DNA from: Halobaculum roseum | Lineage (GTDB): Archaea > Halobacteriota > Halobacteria > Halobacteriales > Haloferacaceae | Length of the DNA stretch: 64,000 bases | Direction: 5' to 3' | NCBI RefSeq assembly: GCF_019880245.1 | Contig: NZ_CP082286.1 | Span: forward strand, 1,320,521 to 1,384,520 | Shown here: piece after piece, positions 49,417 to 58,719 of the stretch | Position numbering within the stretch: position 1 is the stretch's first letter | Layout: each line of letters starts with the position of its first letter | The notes under the pieces: model-generated | The model's input: only the letters and a program-made list of their open reading frames with translations | Database searches by the model: none | What the model was told of the DNA's origin: nothing | Position numbers and translations under genes: made by a program

Positions 49417-51345
49417 CTAGTCGTCAGCGGGAGCGACGCCCGAGTCGCCCGAGGAGACGCCCGTTCCCGGCCCGATCTCGATGTCGAGCTCGGCGAGCTT
49501 CTCGTCGGGGACGACGCCGTCGACCCAGCCGCGAACCTCGTAGTACTCCTCCTTCATCTCCGGCAGCTCGCAGTACTCGCCCTCGGAGGCGCCCTGGCCG
49601 GGGATGCCGTCCTCGAGGAACCGCGCGGGCAGCGAGTCGTCCGCGGCGTCGAAGCCGTTGAGGTTGTTGTAGTAGCGCTCGAGCGTGTAGATCCGCTCGC
49701 CCGCCTCGAAGAGGTCGTCCTCGGTCACGTCGCGGCCGGTCATGCCGTTGTACTGCATGACGTACTCCTCGATCCCCTCGGCGAAGGCGTTGAACTTGCA
49801 GATGTCGAACGAGTCGGAGATGGCGTGCAGGTCCTGGAAGGTGACCGTCAGCTCGCCCTTCCCCTCGTGCTCGTAGGGGTCGACCTTCTGCGGGATGCCG
49901 AGGATCTCGGCGGCCGGCGTGTACGCGCGCAGGTGACACGCGCCGCGGTTGGAGGTCGCGTACGCGATGCCCATGCCCTTCATGCAGCGCGGGTCGTACG
50001 CCGGGATCGTCTGGCCCTTGACCGCCAGGGAGTTGTCGTGGGCGTCGAAGCGCTCGGCGAGGCCGTTCGCGCCCTCCGCGAGCGCGTCCGCCAGCTCGCC
50101 GTCGCGATGGGCGACCTCGTCGATGAGGTCGATCATGCGCTCGGTGTCGCCCCAGTCGAGCTGCTCGTCGAGGTCGTCGAGCTTGCCCTCCTCGGACATC
50201 TCCATCGCCATGGCCATCATGTTGCCCATCTCGATGGTGTCGACGCCCGTGTCGTTGCAGCGCTCGATCATGACGGCGATCTCGTCGCGCTCGGTGTGCG
50301 CCGAGTTCGGTCCCAGCGCGTACGCCGACTCGTACTCGTAGGACTCGGTGCGGACGTTCAGCTCCTCGCCCTTGTGGGTCACCGACACCTCGACCTCCTT
50401 CTTACAGGCGACCGGGCAGGAGTGACACGTCGGCTCGTCGACGAGGATGTTCTCGCGGACGTTCTCGCCGGAGACGCGCTCGGCGTCGACGTCGACGCCC
50501 TCCGCCTCCGAGAACGCCGCCGTCGAGGTGTACTTCCCGTTCTTCGTCGGGAGGCCGTCCATCTCCTCCCCGGCGTTCATCAGGACGTTCGTGCCGTACA
50601 GCGAGAGCCCGCCCTCGTTCGGCGCGGTCACGTCCGACTCCTGGATGACCTGCATCGCCTGCTGGTACCCCTCCTGGAACGTCTCGGGCTCGGCCGGCTT
50701 GGGCATCTTCGTGCCCGACTTGACGACGACCGCCTTGAGGTTCTTCGAGCCCATCACCGCGCCGGTGCCGCCCCGGCCGGAGGCGCGGTCGTCCTCGTTG
50801 ACGATGCAGGCGTACTTGACGCCGTTCTCGCCGGCGGGGCCGATCGCCATCACCGAGACGTTGCGGCCGACGGAGCCGTCGACCTCGTCGTCGAGCGTGT
50901 CGATCGTGTCGTGGACGCCGTACCCCGAGATGTGTCGCGCGTCGCGCAACTCCACCTCGCCGTCCTCGACGACCGCGTACACCGGGTGGTCGCTCGCGCC
51001 GTCGAAGACGAGGCCGTCGAAGCCCGCCCACTTGAGCCGGGCGCCCGACCAGCCGCCGTGGTGGCTGTCGGTGACGGTTCCCGTCAGCGGGGACTTCGTC
51101 GTCACCGCGATCCGACCGCTCATCACGGTCTGCGTGCCCGTGAGCGGTCCGTTCATGAAGCACAGCCGGTTCTCCGGCCCCATCGGGTCCACGTCCGGGC
51201 CCGCCTCGAAGACGTACTTCACGCCGAGGCCGCGCGCGCCGATGTACTTCCTCGCGTCCTCGTCGTCGACGCCCGCATACGATACGTCACCGTCCGTGAG
51301 ATCCACGTGGGCAACGTGGTCCCTGAATCCGCCGAGGTCTGTCAT
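49417..51345 (-). CDS. aor: Aldehyde ferredoxin oxidoreductase (tungsten/molybdenum pterin enzyme)
   Basis: The protein has 642 residues. The N-terminal domain has VTTKSPLTGTVTDSHHGGWSG, part of the metallopterin pocket. GRGGTGAVMGSKNLKAVVV at about 190 is the family signature. The [4Fe-4S] ligands are the CHSCPVAC cluster in the middle and the late Cys in SDSFDICKF. It oxidises aldehydes to acids and passes electrons to ferredoxin; several archaeal forms use tungsten. The metal here is not determinable. The region before the ATG (51346-51375) is AT-rich. Pterin-sulfur chemistry could involve the MoaD-like fusion at 45145. Confidence 0.93.
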   Translation of the reverse strand: MTDLGGFRDHVAHVDLTDGDVSYAGVDDEDARKYIGARGLGVKYVFEAGPDVDPMGPENRLCFMNGPLTGTQTVMSGRIAVTTKSPLTGTVTDSHHGGWSGARLKWAGFDGLVFDGASDHPVYAVVEDGEVELRDARHISGYGVHDTIDTLDDEVDGSVGRNVSVMAIGPAGENGVKYACIVNEDDRASGRGGTGAVMGSKNLKAVVVKSGTKMPKPAEPETFQEGYQQAMQVIQESDVTAPNEGGLSLYGTNVLMNAGEEMDGLPTKNGKYTSTAAFSEAEGVDVDAERVSGENVRENILVDEPTCHSCPVACKKEVEVSVTHKGEELNVRTESYEYESAYALGPNSAHTERDEIAVMIERCNDTGVDTIEMGNMMAMAMEMSEEGKLDDLDEQLDWGDTERMIDLIDEVAHRDGELADALAEGANGLAERFDAHDNSLAVKGQTIPAYDPRCMKGMGIAYATSNRGACHLRAYTPAAEILGIPQKVDPYEHEGKGELTVTFQDLHAISDSFDICKFNAFAEGIEEYVMQYNGMTGRDVTEDDLFEAGERIYTLERYYNNLNGFDAADDSLPARFLEDGIPGQGASEGEYCELPEMKEEYYEVRGWVDGVVPDEKLAELDIEIGPGTGVSSGDSGVAPADD

Positions 51346-51485
51346 GGTTAATCTACATTAGTTGTTTAGGCCCGAATTCTGTTAGCAGTTGCCACGGGAA
51401 TGTAACCACATCCGGTTTCTCCATCCGGCGGCGGTCCGCGACGCGACGATCAAGACTTTTCCGACGCAGTCCCCGGATCGGATCG

Positions 51486-51893
51486 ATGGACGCCGACACG
51501 CGACGCCTCGCCACATTTGCCGCGGTGACGGTCCTCGTCGTTACCTCGTCGCTCGTGCCCGCCCCGGCGACTCCCGACCGAGCGTCCCCGGGCGGGGCGG
51601 TCCCGCTGCCCTCCGGGACCGACAAACTGCTGCACGGGGTCGGCTACGCCGCCGTCGCGTACACGCTGGGACGGTCGCTTCCGTCGGGACGCCGGCGCGG
51701 CGCGAACGGTCCGTCGACCGTCGCGCTCGTCGGCGTCGTCGCCGTCGCGACGGCGATCGGCGCGGGCGTCGAGGTCGCCCAGGGCGGCGTCCCCGGGCGC
51801 GACCCGTCCCTCCTCGACGGCGTCGCCAACGCCGTCGGCGCCCTCGTCGGGGCGGCGTGGTGGCGTCGACGCGACCGCGACAGCGACGCGTAG
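51486..51893 (+). CDS. VanZ-like membrane protein
   Basis: The protein has 135 residues with three to four hydrophobic helices. SGTDKLLHGVGYAAVAYTLG near residue 43 and GAGVEVAQGGVPGRDPSLLDGVANAVGALVG in the C-terminal half are the two conserved VanZ/YfiM-type blocks, including the D-K-L-x-H pair. VanZ proteins confer low-level teicoplanin resistance in bacteria, but archaeal members lack peptidoglycan and have an unknown membrane role. RaSEA follows 103 bases later on the same strand. Confidence 0.8.
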   Translation: MDADTRRLATFAAVTVLVVTSSLVPAPATPDRASPGGAVPLPSGTDKLLHGVGYAAVAYTLGRSLPSGRRRGANGPSTVALVGVVAVATAIGAGVEVAQGGVPGRDPSLLDGVANAVGALVGAAWWRRRDRDSDA

Positions 51894-51996
51894 CGACGAC
51901 GACCGCGGGGACCGCGGCGGCGACCCCGAGGAGACAACCGCGCGGCCCCGTCGCGTGAGCGAAGCGGTTTTCCGCGGGAGTCGCCCACTCCCGGTA

Positions 51997-53073
51997 ATGA
52001 GCCAGCCGAGCCCCGAGGTCTACGAACGCGACCGCGGGATGGACGCCCACAACGCGGTCATGCGCGACATCCGGTCCGAGCGCGACGAGACGTACGATCC
52101 CCACGAGCCCACCCGCGTGTGGCTCGACGAGGACAACACCCCCGACGGCGTGAAGACGAGCCTCACGATCATCCTCAACACCGGCGGCTGTCGGTGGGCC
52201 CGCGCGGGCGGCTGCACGATGTGCGGCTACGTCGCCGAGTCCGTCGAGGGCGGCAGCGTCCCCCACGAGGCGCTCATGGACCAGATCGACGTGTGTCTCG
52301 ACCACGAGGCCGAGAACGCCGACGAGCCCGCCGACCTGATCAAGATCTACACCTCCGGCTCCTTCCTCGACGAGCGCGAGGTGCCCGCCGAGAGCCGCCG
52401 GGCCGTCGCCGAGACGTTCGCCGACCGCGAGCGCATGGTCGTCGAGTCGCTGCCCGACTTCGTCTCCGCGGAGAAGCTCTCGGAGTTCACCGACCGCGGC
52501 CTCGAAACCGACGTGGCGGTCGGGCTCGAAACCGCCACCGACCGCGTCCGCCACGACTGCGTGAACAAGTACTTCGCCTTCGCCGACTTCGAGGACGCCT
52601 GCGCGGAGGCCGCCGAGGCCGACGCGGGCGTGAAGGCGTACCTCCTCATGAAGCCGCCGTTCCTCGCGGAGTCGGAGGCGCTCGAAGATATGGTCTCGTC
52701 GGTCGAGCGCTGTGCGGCGGTCGACAACTGCCACACCGTCTCGATGAACCCCTGTAACGTGCAGCGGTACACGATGGTCGACGAGCTCCACTTCCGCGGG
52801 GGCTACCGCCCGCCGTGGCTCTGGTCGGTCGCGGCGGTGCTGGATCGCACCGTCGACGCCGACGCCATCGTCGTCTCGGACCCGGTCGGCGCCGGCTCCG
52901 ACCGCGGCCCGCACAACTGCGGCGAGTGCGACGACCGCGTCCAGACCGCGATCAAGGACTTCGACCTCCGACAGGACCCGTCGGTGTTCGATCAGGTGTC
53001 CTGCGAGTGCGAGCGGACCTGGGACCTGGTTCTGGAAGAGGAGGCGAGCTACGCCCAGCCGCTGGCGCGGTGA
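51997..53073 (+). CDS. raSEA: Archaeosine synthase radical SAM subunit RaSEA
   Basis: The protein has 358 residues. The radical SAM cluster is Cys65-x7-Cys73-x2-Cys76 in GGCRWARAGGCTMCGY, an uncommon spacing typical of the Elp3-like RaSEA family. IKIYTSGSFLDEREV and GLETATDRVR are further barrel motifs. The C-terminus holds NCGECDDRV and CECERTW, an added Cys-rich part. With ArcS it converts the lysine adduct of preQ0 on tRNA position 15 to archaeosine. The start ATG fits the family; an upstream GTG is less likely. Confidence 0.9.
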   Translation: MSQPSPEVYERDRGMDAHNAVMRDIRSERDETYDPHEPTRVWLDEDNTPDGVKTSLTIILNTGGCRWARAGGCTMCGYVAESVEGGSVPHEALMDQIDVCLDHEAENADEPADLIKIYTSGSFLDEREVPAESRRAVAETFADRERMVVESLPDFVSAEKLSEFTDRGLETDVAVGLETATDRVRHDCVNKYFAFADFEDACAEAAEADAGVKAYLLMKPPFLAESEALEDMVSSVERCAAVDNCHTVSMNPCNVQRYTMVDELHFRGGYRPPWLWSVAAVLDRTVDADAIVVSDPVGAGSDRGPHNCGECDDRVQTAIKDFDLRQDPSVFDQVSCECERTWDLVLEEEASYAQPLAR

Positions 53074-53201
53074 GGGTCCCCGCCGACCGGGCGGGACCGA
53101 CGAGGGAAGAAGGACCGATCCGATAGAGACCAGTTCTGGGCCAAAACCCCCTCACACAGCCGTTCTCGACCGAATCACGTTCGTCAGACGCCCGGCATAC
53201 A

Positions 53202-53209
53202 ATTATGTA
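53202..53209 (+). promoter_or_regulatory. TATA-like element of the small zinc protein gene
   Basis: ATTATGTA, 17-24 bases before the ATG at 53227, in an otherwise GC-rich region. The spacing is a little short but close to that of leaderless haloarchaeal promoters. Confidence 0.4.
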
Positions 53210-53226
53210 TCTTGACAACGTATGAC

Positions 53227-53412
53227 ATGAATATGGAGAGAGTCGACCGAGCGATCTTCACCTGTGACGACTGCGGCGCGTCGGCACCGTCGTTCGGGAT
53301 CGAGTACGACAGCCTCGGCTACCCCGTGTGTCCGGGCTGTGAGACGGCGGCGGGACCGCTGGAGCGTCGCCGTGTCGGCGGCAACTCGGCCGCCACGGAG
53401 CCCGCGCAGTAG
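53227..53412 (+). CDS. Small zinc-ribbon protein
   Basis: The protein has 61 residues. Two CxxC pairs (FTCDDCGASAP and VCPGCETAAG) are separated by a 15-residue beta hairpin, a complete zinc ribbon. The remaining 15 residues are a polar tail. Single-ribbon proteins of this size are common in halophiles and mostly uncharacterised. Of several possible starts I chose the ATG giving MNMERVDRAIFTC. It lies 153 bases after RaSEA with its own TATA-like element. Confidence 0.72.
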   Translation: MNMERVDRAIFTCDDCGASAPSFGIEYDSLGYPVCPGCETAAGPLERRRVGGNSAATEPAQ

Positions 53413-53537
53413 CCGGAGCGGCTCACCGCGGCGGGACGGCGCCCGCGACGGAATGGGTCGGCGATGGGCGGCGTCCGGGAATGGACCGTGGGTTGGCTGC
53501 GAGAACGCGGGTTAGCTGCGAGAAACGACTCAGGCGT

Positions 53538-53759
53538 TCAGGTGTCCATAGACACGTCGCTTCCCACGTCACCGGCTTCACAGGGGGAGCCGCTCCCGTC
53601 GGCGTCGGCCGTCCCGTCGGTCACCGTCACGTTCCGACGGTCGAGCCGCGACTCGGTGAGGACGAACGGGTCGCCGGTCACGGACAGTCGCGAGTCGACG
53701 AACTCGCCGTCGACGTAGTCCGCACGCAGCCCGTCGTCGCGCGGCCCGGGGTCGGTCAC
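53538..53759 (-). CDS. Lipoprotein reading frame behind purQ with no canonical start codon
   Basis: The first usable start is a GTG at 53759, giving 73 residues (MTDPGPRDDGLRADYVDGEF). However the same frame continues upstream without stop to 53909 and encodes an excellent lipoprotein signal just before that GTG: RLRRLAAVSAGVGLAGCGSV, with n-region arginines, hydrophobic core and lipobox Cys at 53766-53768. No ATG, GTG or TTG lies in frame upstream of the signal. The frame runs into the end of purQ (stop 53827-53829). Either a non-standard start is used or a frameshift or mutation has removed the start. It may therefore be a pseudogene or a sequence error. Confidence 0.5.
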   Translation of the reverse strand: MTDPGPRDDGLRADYVDGEFVDSRLSVTGDPFVLTESRLDRRNVTVTDGTADADGSGSPCEAGDVGSDVSMDT

Positions 53760-53826
53760 CGATCCGCAGCCGGCGAGACCGACGCCGGCCGAGACGGCGG
53801 CGAGTCGGCGGAGGCGGTGGCGGTGG

Positions 53827-54504
53827 CTACCCCGAAAACGCGCGGAGCACGCCCTGCCCGTCGGTCCCGCCCACGTCGGGGAGCGTCGCGCGCTCGGGAT
53901 GTGGCATCATCACCGCGACCGTCTCGCGAGCGCCGAGCACCCCAGCGACGTTGGCCGCCGAGCCGTTCGGGTTCGCCGCGTCGGTGGCGACCCCGTCGGC
54001 GTCGCAGTAGCGGAAGAGCACGCGGTCCTCGTTTTCCAGCGCCGTCAACCGGTCCTCGTGGATCTCGAAGCGCCCCTCGCCGTGGGCGATCGGCACCTCG
54101 ATCACGTCGCCCTCGTCGTAGGCGGCCGTCCACGGCGTGTCCGCACGCTCGACGCGCAGGTGGACGTGCTCACACTGGAAGCGGGCCGACCTGTTCGTCG
54201 TGAACGCGCCGTCGGTGAGGCCGGCCTCACAGCCGATCTGAGCCCCGTTGCAGACGCCGAGCACCGGAACGCCCTCCTCGGCGGCCTCGCGCACGTCGGC
54301 CATGATCGGCTGGCGCGCGGCCATCGCCCCGGCGCGGAGGTAGTCGCCGTAGGAGAAGCCGCCCGGGATCACGACGCCGTCGGCGTCGGCGGGGAGGCCG
54401 TCCTCGTGCCAGACGCGTTCGGCGTCGACGCCGAGGTGCGCGAGCGCGCGGACGGCGTCGCGGTCGCAGTTCGAACCGCCGAACTGGACAACCGCGACCG
54501 TCAT
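53827..54504 (-). CDS. purQ: Phosphoribosylformylglycinamidine synthase subunit PurQ
   Basis: The protein has 225 residues. It is a class I glutaminase: the nucleophile is Cys in LGVCNGAQIG (about 85), and the His-Glu pair lies in VAVMMPHPERAT. VVQFGGSNCDRD at the N-terminus is the PurQ hallmark. It supplies ammonia to PurL in the fourth step of purine synthesis. Its ATG overlaps the purS stop by four bases (ATGA), so they are coupled. purL is not in the window. Confidence 0.95.
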   Translation of the reverse strand: MTVAVVQFGGSNCDRDAVRALAHLGVDAERVWHEDGLPADADGVVIPGGFSYGDYLRAGAMAARQPIMADVREAAEEGVPVLGVCNGAQIGCEAGLTDGAFTTNRSARFQCEHVHLRVERADTPWTAAYDEGDVIEVPIAHGEGRFEIHEDRLTALENEDRVLFRYCDADGVATDAANPNGSAANVAGVLGARETVAVMMPHPERATLPDVGGTDGQGVLRAFSG

Positions 54505-54755
54505 TCGCGCTCCTCGACCGCCACCTCGTAGTCGTGGATGGTCGGGTTCGCGAGCAGCCGGTCGGCCATCTCGCCGGCGCGCTCGTCGGCCTCGTCGGCG
54601 TCGGCGGCCTCCAGGTCGATCTCGAAGCGGTCGGCCGAGCGCAGGTCCTCCAGCTCGAAGCCGAGGCGTTCGAGCGCACGCTGTGTCGTCTCGGCCTCCG
54701 GGTCGAGCACGCCGTGCTTCAGGCGGACCGTCACCGTGGCGGTGTAGCCGGTCAT
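54501..54755 (-). CDS. purS: Phosphoribosylformylglycinamidine synthase subunit PurS
   Basis: The protein has 84 residues. YTATVTVRLKHGVLDPEAETT and ALERLGFELEDLRSADRFEI are the typical PurS blocks. The small dimeric protein bridges PurQ and PurL. A start 21 bases upstream would add seven polar residues; I chose MTGYTATV as it matches the family. purU diverges from it across about 120 bases. Confidence 0.93.
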   Translation of the reverse strand: MTGYTATVTVRLKHGVLDPEAETTQRALERLGFELEDLRSADRFEIDLEAADADEADERAGEMADRLLANPTIHDYEVAVEERE

Positions 54756-54876
54756 CGATCGACTCTGCGAGTTCATGCGCAAAATCCGTTTCGGGACCGA
54801 TTCGATATCCACGTTCGTGGATGGCAGTCGTCGCGCGGAGCGACACCGGTTTACTCGCGGGAGAGAAAACGTGGGT

Positions 54877-55803
54877 ATGGCCGCGGCCGACCGTCCGAAT
54901 CCGAGGCGCTGGGACACCGAAATCGTCGTCGTCGGGGACGACGCGACCGGACTGGTCGCCCGTGTCACCTCGCTGTTGTTCGAGCGGGGATGCAACATCG
55001 AGGACCTCGACCAGGACGTGCGCGACGGCGTGTTCCGGATGCGCCTGCACGCCGACACCGACGGGATGGTGTGCAAGCCGGCGACGCTGGAGGAGGACCT
55101 CACCGACCTGGGCGACGAACTCGGCGTCGACATCCGGGTGCGCCGCGCCGACGACGGCGCGGCCCGGAAGGCGGCGCTGCTGGTCACGAAAGAGGAGCAC
55201 GCCCCGCGCGCCGTGCTGGAGGCGTGTGCCGACGGCACCCTCGACGCGGAGGTGCCGGTGATGATCGGCAACCACAGCACCCTCTCGCCGCTGGCCGACG
55301 AGTACGAGGTGCCGTTCGTCGACGTGGGCGACGCCGGCGGCTCCCACGACGAGCGCGAGCTGCTGCGCGTGCTCGACGAGTACGACGTGGACTGTCTGGT
55401 GCTCGCGCGGTTCATGCGCATCCTCTCGCCGGAGATCGTCTTCCGCTACGAGGGGCGCATCATCAACGTCCACCCCTCGTTGCTGCCGGCGTACCCCGGC
55501 GCCGAGGCGTACCGCCAGGCGGTCGAGGGCGGCGCGCGCGTCCACGGCGCCACCGCCCACTACGTGACGACCGATCTCGACCAGGGGCCGATCATCGCCC
55601 AGCGGGCGTTCCCGGTCACCCCCGACGACCGCCCCGAGGACCTGAAGGAACAGGGGCAACCCCTGGAGGCGGAGGCGCTCGTCGCCGGTCTGCAGGCGCA
55701 CCTCGACGACGCGATCGTCGTGCGCCGCGGGCGCACGCACTTCCGCGAGGGCGTCGACCCGGACGCGTACGAGCTGGGCGGGGTCGCGGCGGGAGCTGAC
55801 TGA
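54877..55803 (+). CDS. purU: Formyltetrahydrofolate deformylase
   Basis: The protein has 308 residues. An N-terminal ACT domain (IVVVGDDATGLVARVTSLLF) precedes the formyltransferase-fold domain. In the latter, IINVHPSLLPAYPGAEAY supplies Asn and His, and TTDLDQGPIIAQ the Asp of the catalytic triad. It hydrolyses 10-formyl-THF to formate and THF, giving formate for PurT-type purine synthesis or balancing C1 pools. The purSQ unit lies divergently next to it and purC follows convergently, so it belongs to a purine cluster. Confidence 0.9.
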   Translation: MAAADRPNPRRWDTEIVVVGDDATGLVARVTSLLFERGCNIEDLDQDVRDGVFRMRLHADTDGMVCKPATLEEDLTDLGDELGVDIRVRRADDGAARKAALLVTKEEHAPRAVLEACADGTLDAEVPVMIGNHSTLSPLADEYEVPFVDVGDAGGSHDERELLRVLDEYDVDCLVLARFMRILSPEIVFRYEGRIINVHPSLLPAYPGAEAYRQAVEGGARVHGATAHYVTTDLDQGPIIAQRAFPVTPDDRPEDLKEQGQPLEAEALVAGLQAHLDDAIVVRRGRTHFREGVDPDAYELGGVAAGAD

Positions 55804-55984
55804 CGCTCTGGATTCTCAAGGACGTTCGAACGTCGTCGACGGCAACGATGTCGACCGCGTCGGCAACAGCGTCGGCGACAGTGACGACCGCGTCAGCAAC
55901 GCCGTCTGGCGACGGGCGACGTGTCGGACCACGTCGGCAACGCTGTCTGGCGACGGGCGACACGTCGATCCAGTCGGCGACGAA

Positions 55985-57004
55985 CTACAGGTCGCGGACG
56001 GCGTCGACCGCGTCCGCGACGGGCGGCGCGTCGAACCAGTCGGTTCCGGTGTAGGCGTTCGTCCCCGCGGCGTACATGTCGGCTATCGTCTCGACGACGG
56101 CGGGATCGAGCGGCGGCGGCGACACCTCACACAGCGGCCGCCAGTCGGCGACGCCCTCGGCGTCGGCGCGCGCCTTCGCCTCGCTCACGGCCTCGACCCA
56201 CTCGGGCGCGATCCCCTTGTAGTGCTGGCGGACGACCTCCTTCGACACCTCCTGGCCGTCGTAGGCGAAGCGGTTCTCGTCGAAGGTGCCGACCACGTCG
56301 GCGACGCGGACCTCGCCGTCGGCGTATACGCACTCGATCTTGCCGTCCTCGTGGACGAACCCCGCGTCGGCGGCGCGCTCGGTGATCAGGGCGTTCACCT
56401 CGCGGGCGACCGACTCCAGCTCCGACAGCGGCGCCGTCCCGGCGATGCGGTCGGCCTCCTCGGCGTCGAGGTAGCGGTCCTGCTCCTCGTACTTCGTCGA
56501 GAACTCCACGACCGGCTCGGGGAGATCCACGACCTCGGCGGGCCACTCGTCGCGGTCGAGGCCAACGTCGCGGGGCTCGGCGCGCGAGCGCAGGCTGGAC
56601 CCGACGGGGACCGTGTTGCGGAAGACGATCTCCAGGGGGACGACGTAGCCGGCGGCGTCCCGGGCCTCGGCGTGGAAAGCATCGTAGTCGTACGCGCCGT
56701 CGACGAAGGGGAGCCTCGGCACGGTCGCCAGGTCGATGGCGAGTTCGCGCGGCGGCTCGTCGAGCGCCGACAGCGGCTCGGCGTCCGGACCGACGCCGCG
56801 GTAGTGCGTGGGGACGCCGGCGTCCTCCAGCAGCTCGAAGTTGTACGCGCCCATCGTGCAGAGGCTCGCCCCCTTGCCGGGGATGGGATCGGGCATCTTC
56901 CCCCAGTCGAAGACGGAGTAGTCGTCGGTGAAGGCGAACCGGCCGGCCCCGAGGCTGTCGGCGGTCGGCTCGCGCTCGACGACGAACTCCTTGACGCTCG
57001 TCAT
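55985..57004 (-). CDS. purC: Phosphoribosylaminoimidazole-succinocarboxamide synthase
   Basis: The protein has 339 residues. [23 protein letters not shown] near the N-terminus is the SAICAR synthetase nucleotide-binding region. [17 protein letters not shown] and [28 protein letters not shown] are the other conserved blocks. Length is about 100 residues more than bacterial PurC, as in other haloarchaea. It joins aspartate to CAIR in purine synthesis. It is convergent with purU; the 181-base gap contains a GTCGGCAACG-type low-complexity repeat. Confidence 0.92.
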   Translation of the reverse strand: MTSVKEFVVEREPTADSLGAGRFAFTDDYSVFDWGKMPDPIPGKGASLCTMGAYNFELLEDAGVPTHYRGVGPDAEPLSALDEPPRELAIDLATVPRLPFVDGAYDYDAFHAEARDAAGYVVPLEIVFRNTVPVGSSLRSRAEPRDVGLDRDEWPAEVVDLPEPVVEFSTKYEEQDRYLDAEEADRIAGTAPLSELESVAREVNALITERAADAGFVHEDGKIECVYADGEVRVADVVGTFDENRFAYDGQEVSKEVVRQHYKGIAPEWVEAVSEAKARADAEGVADWRPLCEVSPPPLDPAVVETIADMYAAGTNAYTGTDWFDAPPVADAVDAVRDL

Positions 57005-57119
57005 GGTGGGAGGGGCGGGCGCGGGGGGCAAGAATCCTTCCACTCTCGTGCGTATCTCCGCCGTATCACACGACACGATATGCACAGACGTGGGTTGTTC
57101 CTCGGGGACGGCGCCGGCG

Positions 57120-58541
57120 CTACTCCTCGGGCACGATCTTCCCGGGGTTCAGCGTCCCGTTCGGATCCAGCGCCTCCTTGATCGCCAGCATCGCCCCGAC
57201 CGCGTCGGCGCCGTGCTCCCGTTCGAGGTACGTCCGCTTGCCCGCGCCGATGCCGTGCTCGCCGGTGGCGGTGCCGCCGAGTTCCAGGGCGCGCTCGACC
57301 AACTCACCGTAGGCGGCCTCCGCGCGGGCGAGTTCGTCGGGGTCGTCGGGGTCGCGGAGGACGAAGTAGTGGAGGTTGCCGTCGCCCGCGTGGCCGAAGC
57401 AGGGGACGAACAGGTCGTACTCGTCGGCCACGTCCTTCACCTCGCGGATCATCTCCGGGTACGAGCCGATGGGGACGGTCACGTCGCCCGGCTGGCCCAT
57501 CTCTCGGTCGGGGTCGTACGCCTCCGCGGCGTAGGTGATGTCCTTGCGCGCCCGCCACAGCTCCTCCATGCGCTCGCCGCCGGCCATCTCGAACGCCGCC
57601 ACGTCGTGCGCCTCGAAGACGGCCCGGCAGAAGTCGATCTCCTCGTCGATCCCGTGGTTCGCGTGGAACTCCACGAACACCATCGGGCGCTCGGGGAGGT
57701 CGGCGTCGCTGTAGTCGTTGGCGAGCATCGCCGTCTCGGCGTCGAACAGCTCGATCTTCGCCACGTCGACGCCTGCGGTGACGGCGTCGGAGATCGCGGC
57801 GGCCGCGTCGTCGAGCGTCGGGAAGGTGGCGCGGCCGCCGCGGACTTGCTCGGGGCGACCCGCCAGCTCCAGGGTGGCGCGCGTCACGATCCCGAGGGTC
57901 CCCTCGCTGCCGACGATCAGCTCCTTCAGGTTGTAGCCGGAGGACGATTTCGCGGCCTTCGAGCCCACTGTCGTGACGGAGCCGTCCGCCAGCACGACCT
58001 CCAGTTCGAGCACCCAGTCGGCCACCTCGCCGTACTTCACCGTCCGCATGCCGGAGGCGTCGGTCGCGATCATCCCGCCGACGGTGGAGATGTCGCCCGA
58101 GGAGGGCAGCGGCGGGAAGAAGAGGCCGTGTCTCGCGACCGCCTCGTCCACGTCGGCGCCGACGGCGCCCGGCCCCACGTCGACCTGGAGGTCGTCGGGC
58201 CGGATCTCGCGGATCGCGTCCATGCGGGTCGTGTCGAGGCTGATCCCCGCGTGTGCCGGGACCGCGGCGTCCTCCAGCCCGGTTCCGGCGGCGTAGGCGG
58301 TCACGGGAACGCCGCGCTCGTCGGCGGCGGCGATGACGACCGACACGTCCGCGGTCGACTCGGGGTACACGACCGCGTCCGGACGCACCGCGTCGGCGTC
58401 GTCGGTGGCGTAGTCGGTCGCGTGCTCGTCGCGGTCGGAGTCGCCGCGGCTCACCTCGCCGTCGAGGTCCAGATCCGCGAGGAAGCCCACGTCGTGTCGC
58501 GGCGGGTCCGGCGGTCCGTCCGCCGTCCTCTCGCGTGTCAT
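57120..58541 (-). CDS. FAD-linked oxidase, GlcD / D-lactate dehydrogenase type
   Basis: The protein has 473 residues. The FAD-binding PCMH domain has [16 protein letters not shown] and [22 protein letters not shown]. The C-terminal FAD oxidase domain ends with [19 protein letters not shown] and [13 protein letters not shown], both classic. It is expected to oxidise glycolate, D-lactate or another 2-hydroxy acid and pass electrons to the membrane quinone pool or an ETF. There is no adjacent iron-sulfur subunit. A GTG six bases upstream is an alternative start. Confidence 0.88.
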   Translation of the reverse strand: MTRERTADGPPDPPRHDVGFLADLDLDGEVSRGDSDRDEHATDYATDDADAVRPDAVVYPESTADVSVVIAAADERGVPVTAYAAGTGLEDAAVPAHAGISLDTTRMDAIREIRPDDLQVDVGPGAVGADVDEAVARHGLFFPPLPSSGDISTVGGMIATDASGMRTVKYGEVADWVLELEVVLADGSVTTVGSKAAKSSSGYNLKELIVGSEGTLGIVTRATLELAGRPEQVRGGRATFPTLDDAAAAISDAVTAGVDVAKIELFDAETAMLANDYSDADLPERPMVFVEFHANHGIDEEIDFCRAVFEAHDVAAFEMAGGERMEELWRARKDITYAAEAYDPDREMGQPGDVTVPIGSYPEMIREVKDVADEYDLFVPCFGHAGDGNLHYFVLRDPDDPDELARAEAAYGELVERALELGGTATGEHGIGAGKRTYLEREHGADAVGAMLAIKEALDPNGTLNPGKIVPEE

Positions 58542-58719
58542 TGTCACACCCGCGTACCCGGGCGGACATCAACGCGTCGGTGCGGGCGGCGGCCTCGACG
58601 TACGCCCAGCGGAACGAACTCGCGTTCCGGTTCCTCCAGATACTGGAGCACGTCCGGGACTGACCGCCCGGGTGGCCGCGACCGCCCCGTTTTTCACGTC
58701 GCACCGCTACCCTCCGACG

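Noticed and set aside
49417..51361. Long plus-strand frames opposite the AOR gene
   Set aside because: Val/Leu/Arg-rich shadows; AOR motifs on the minus strand are complete.
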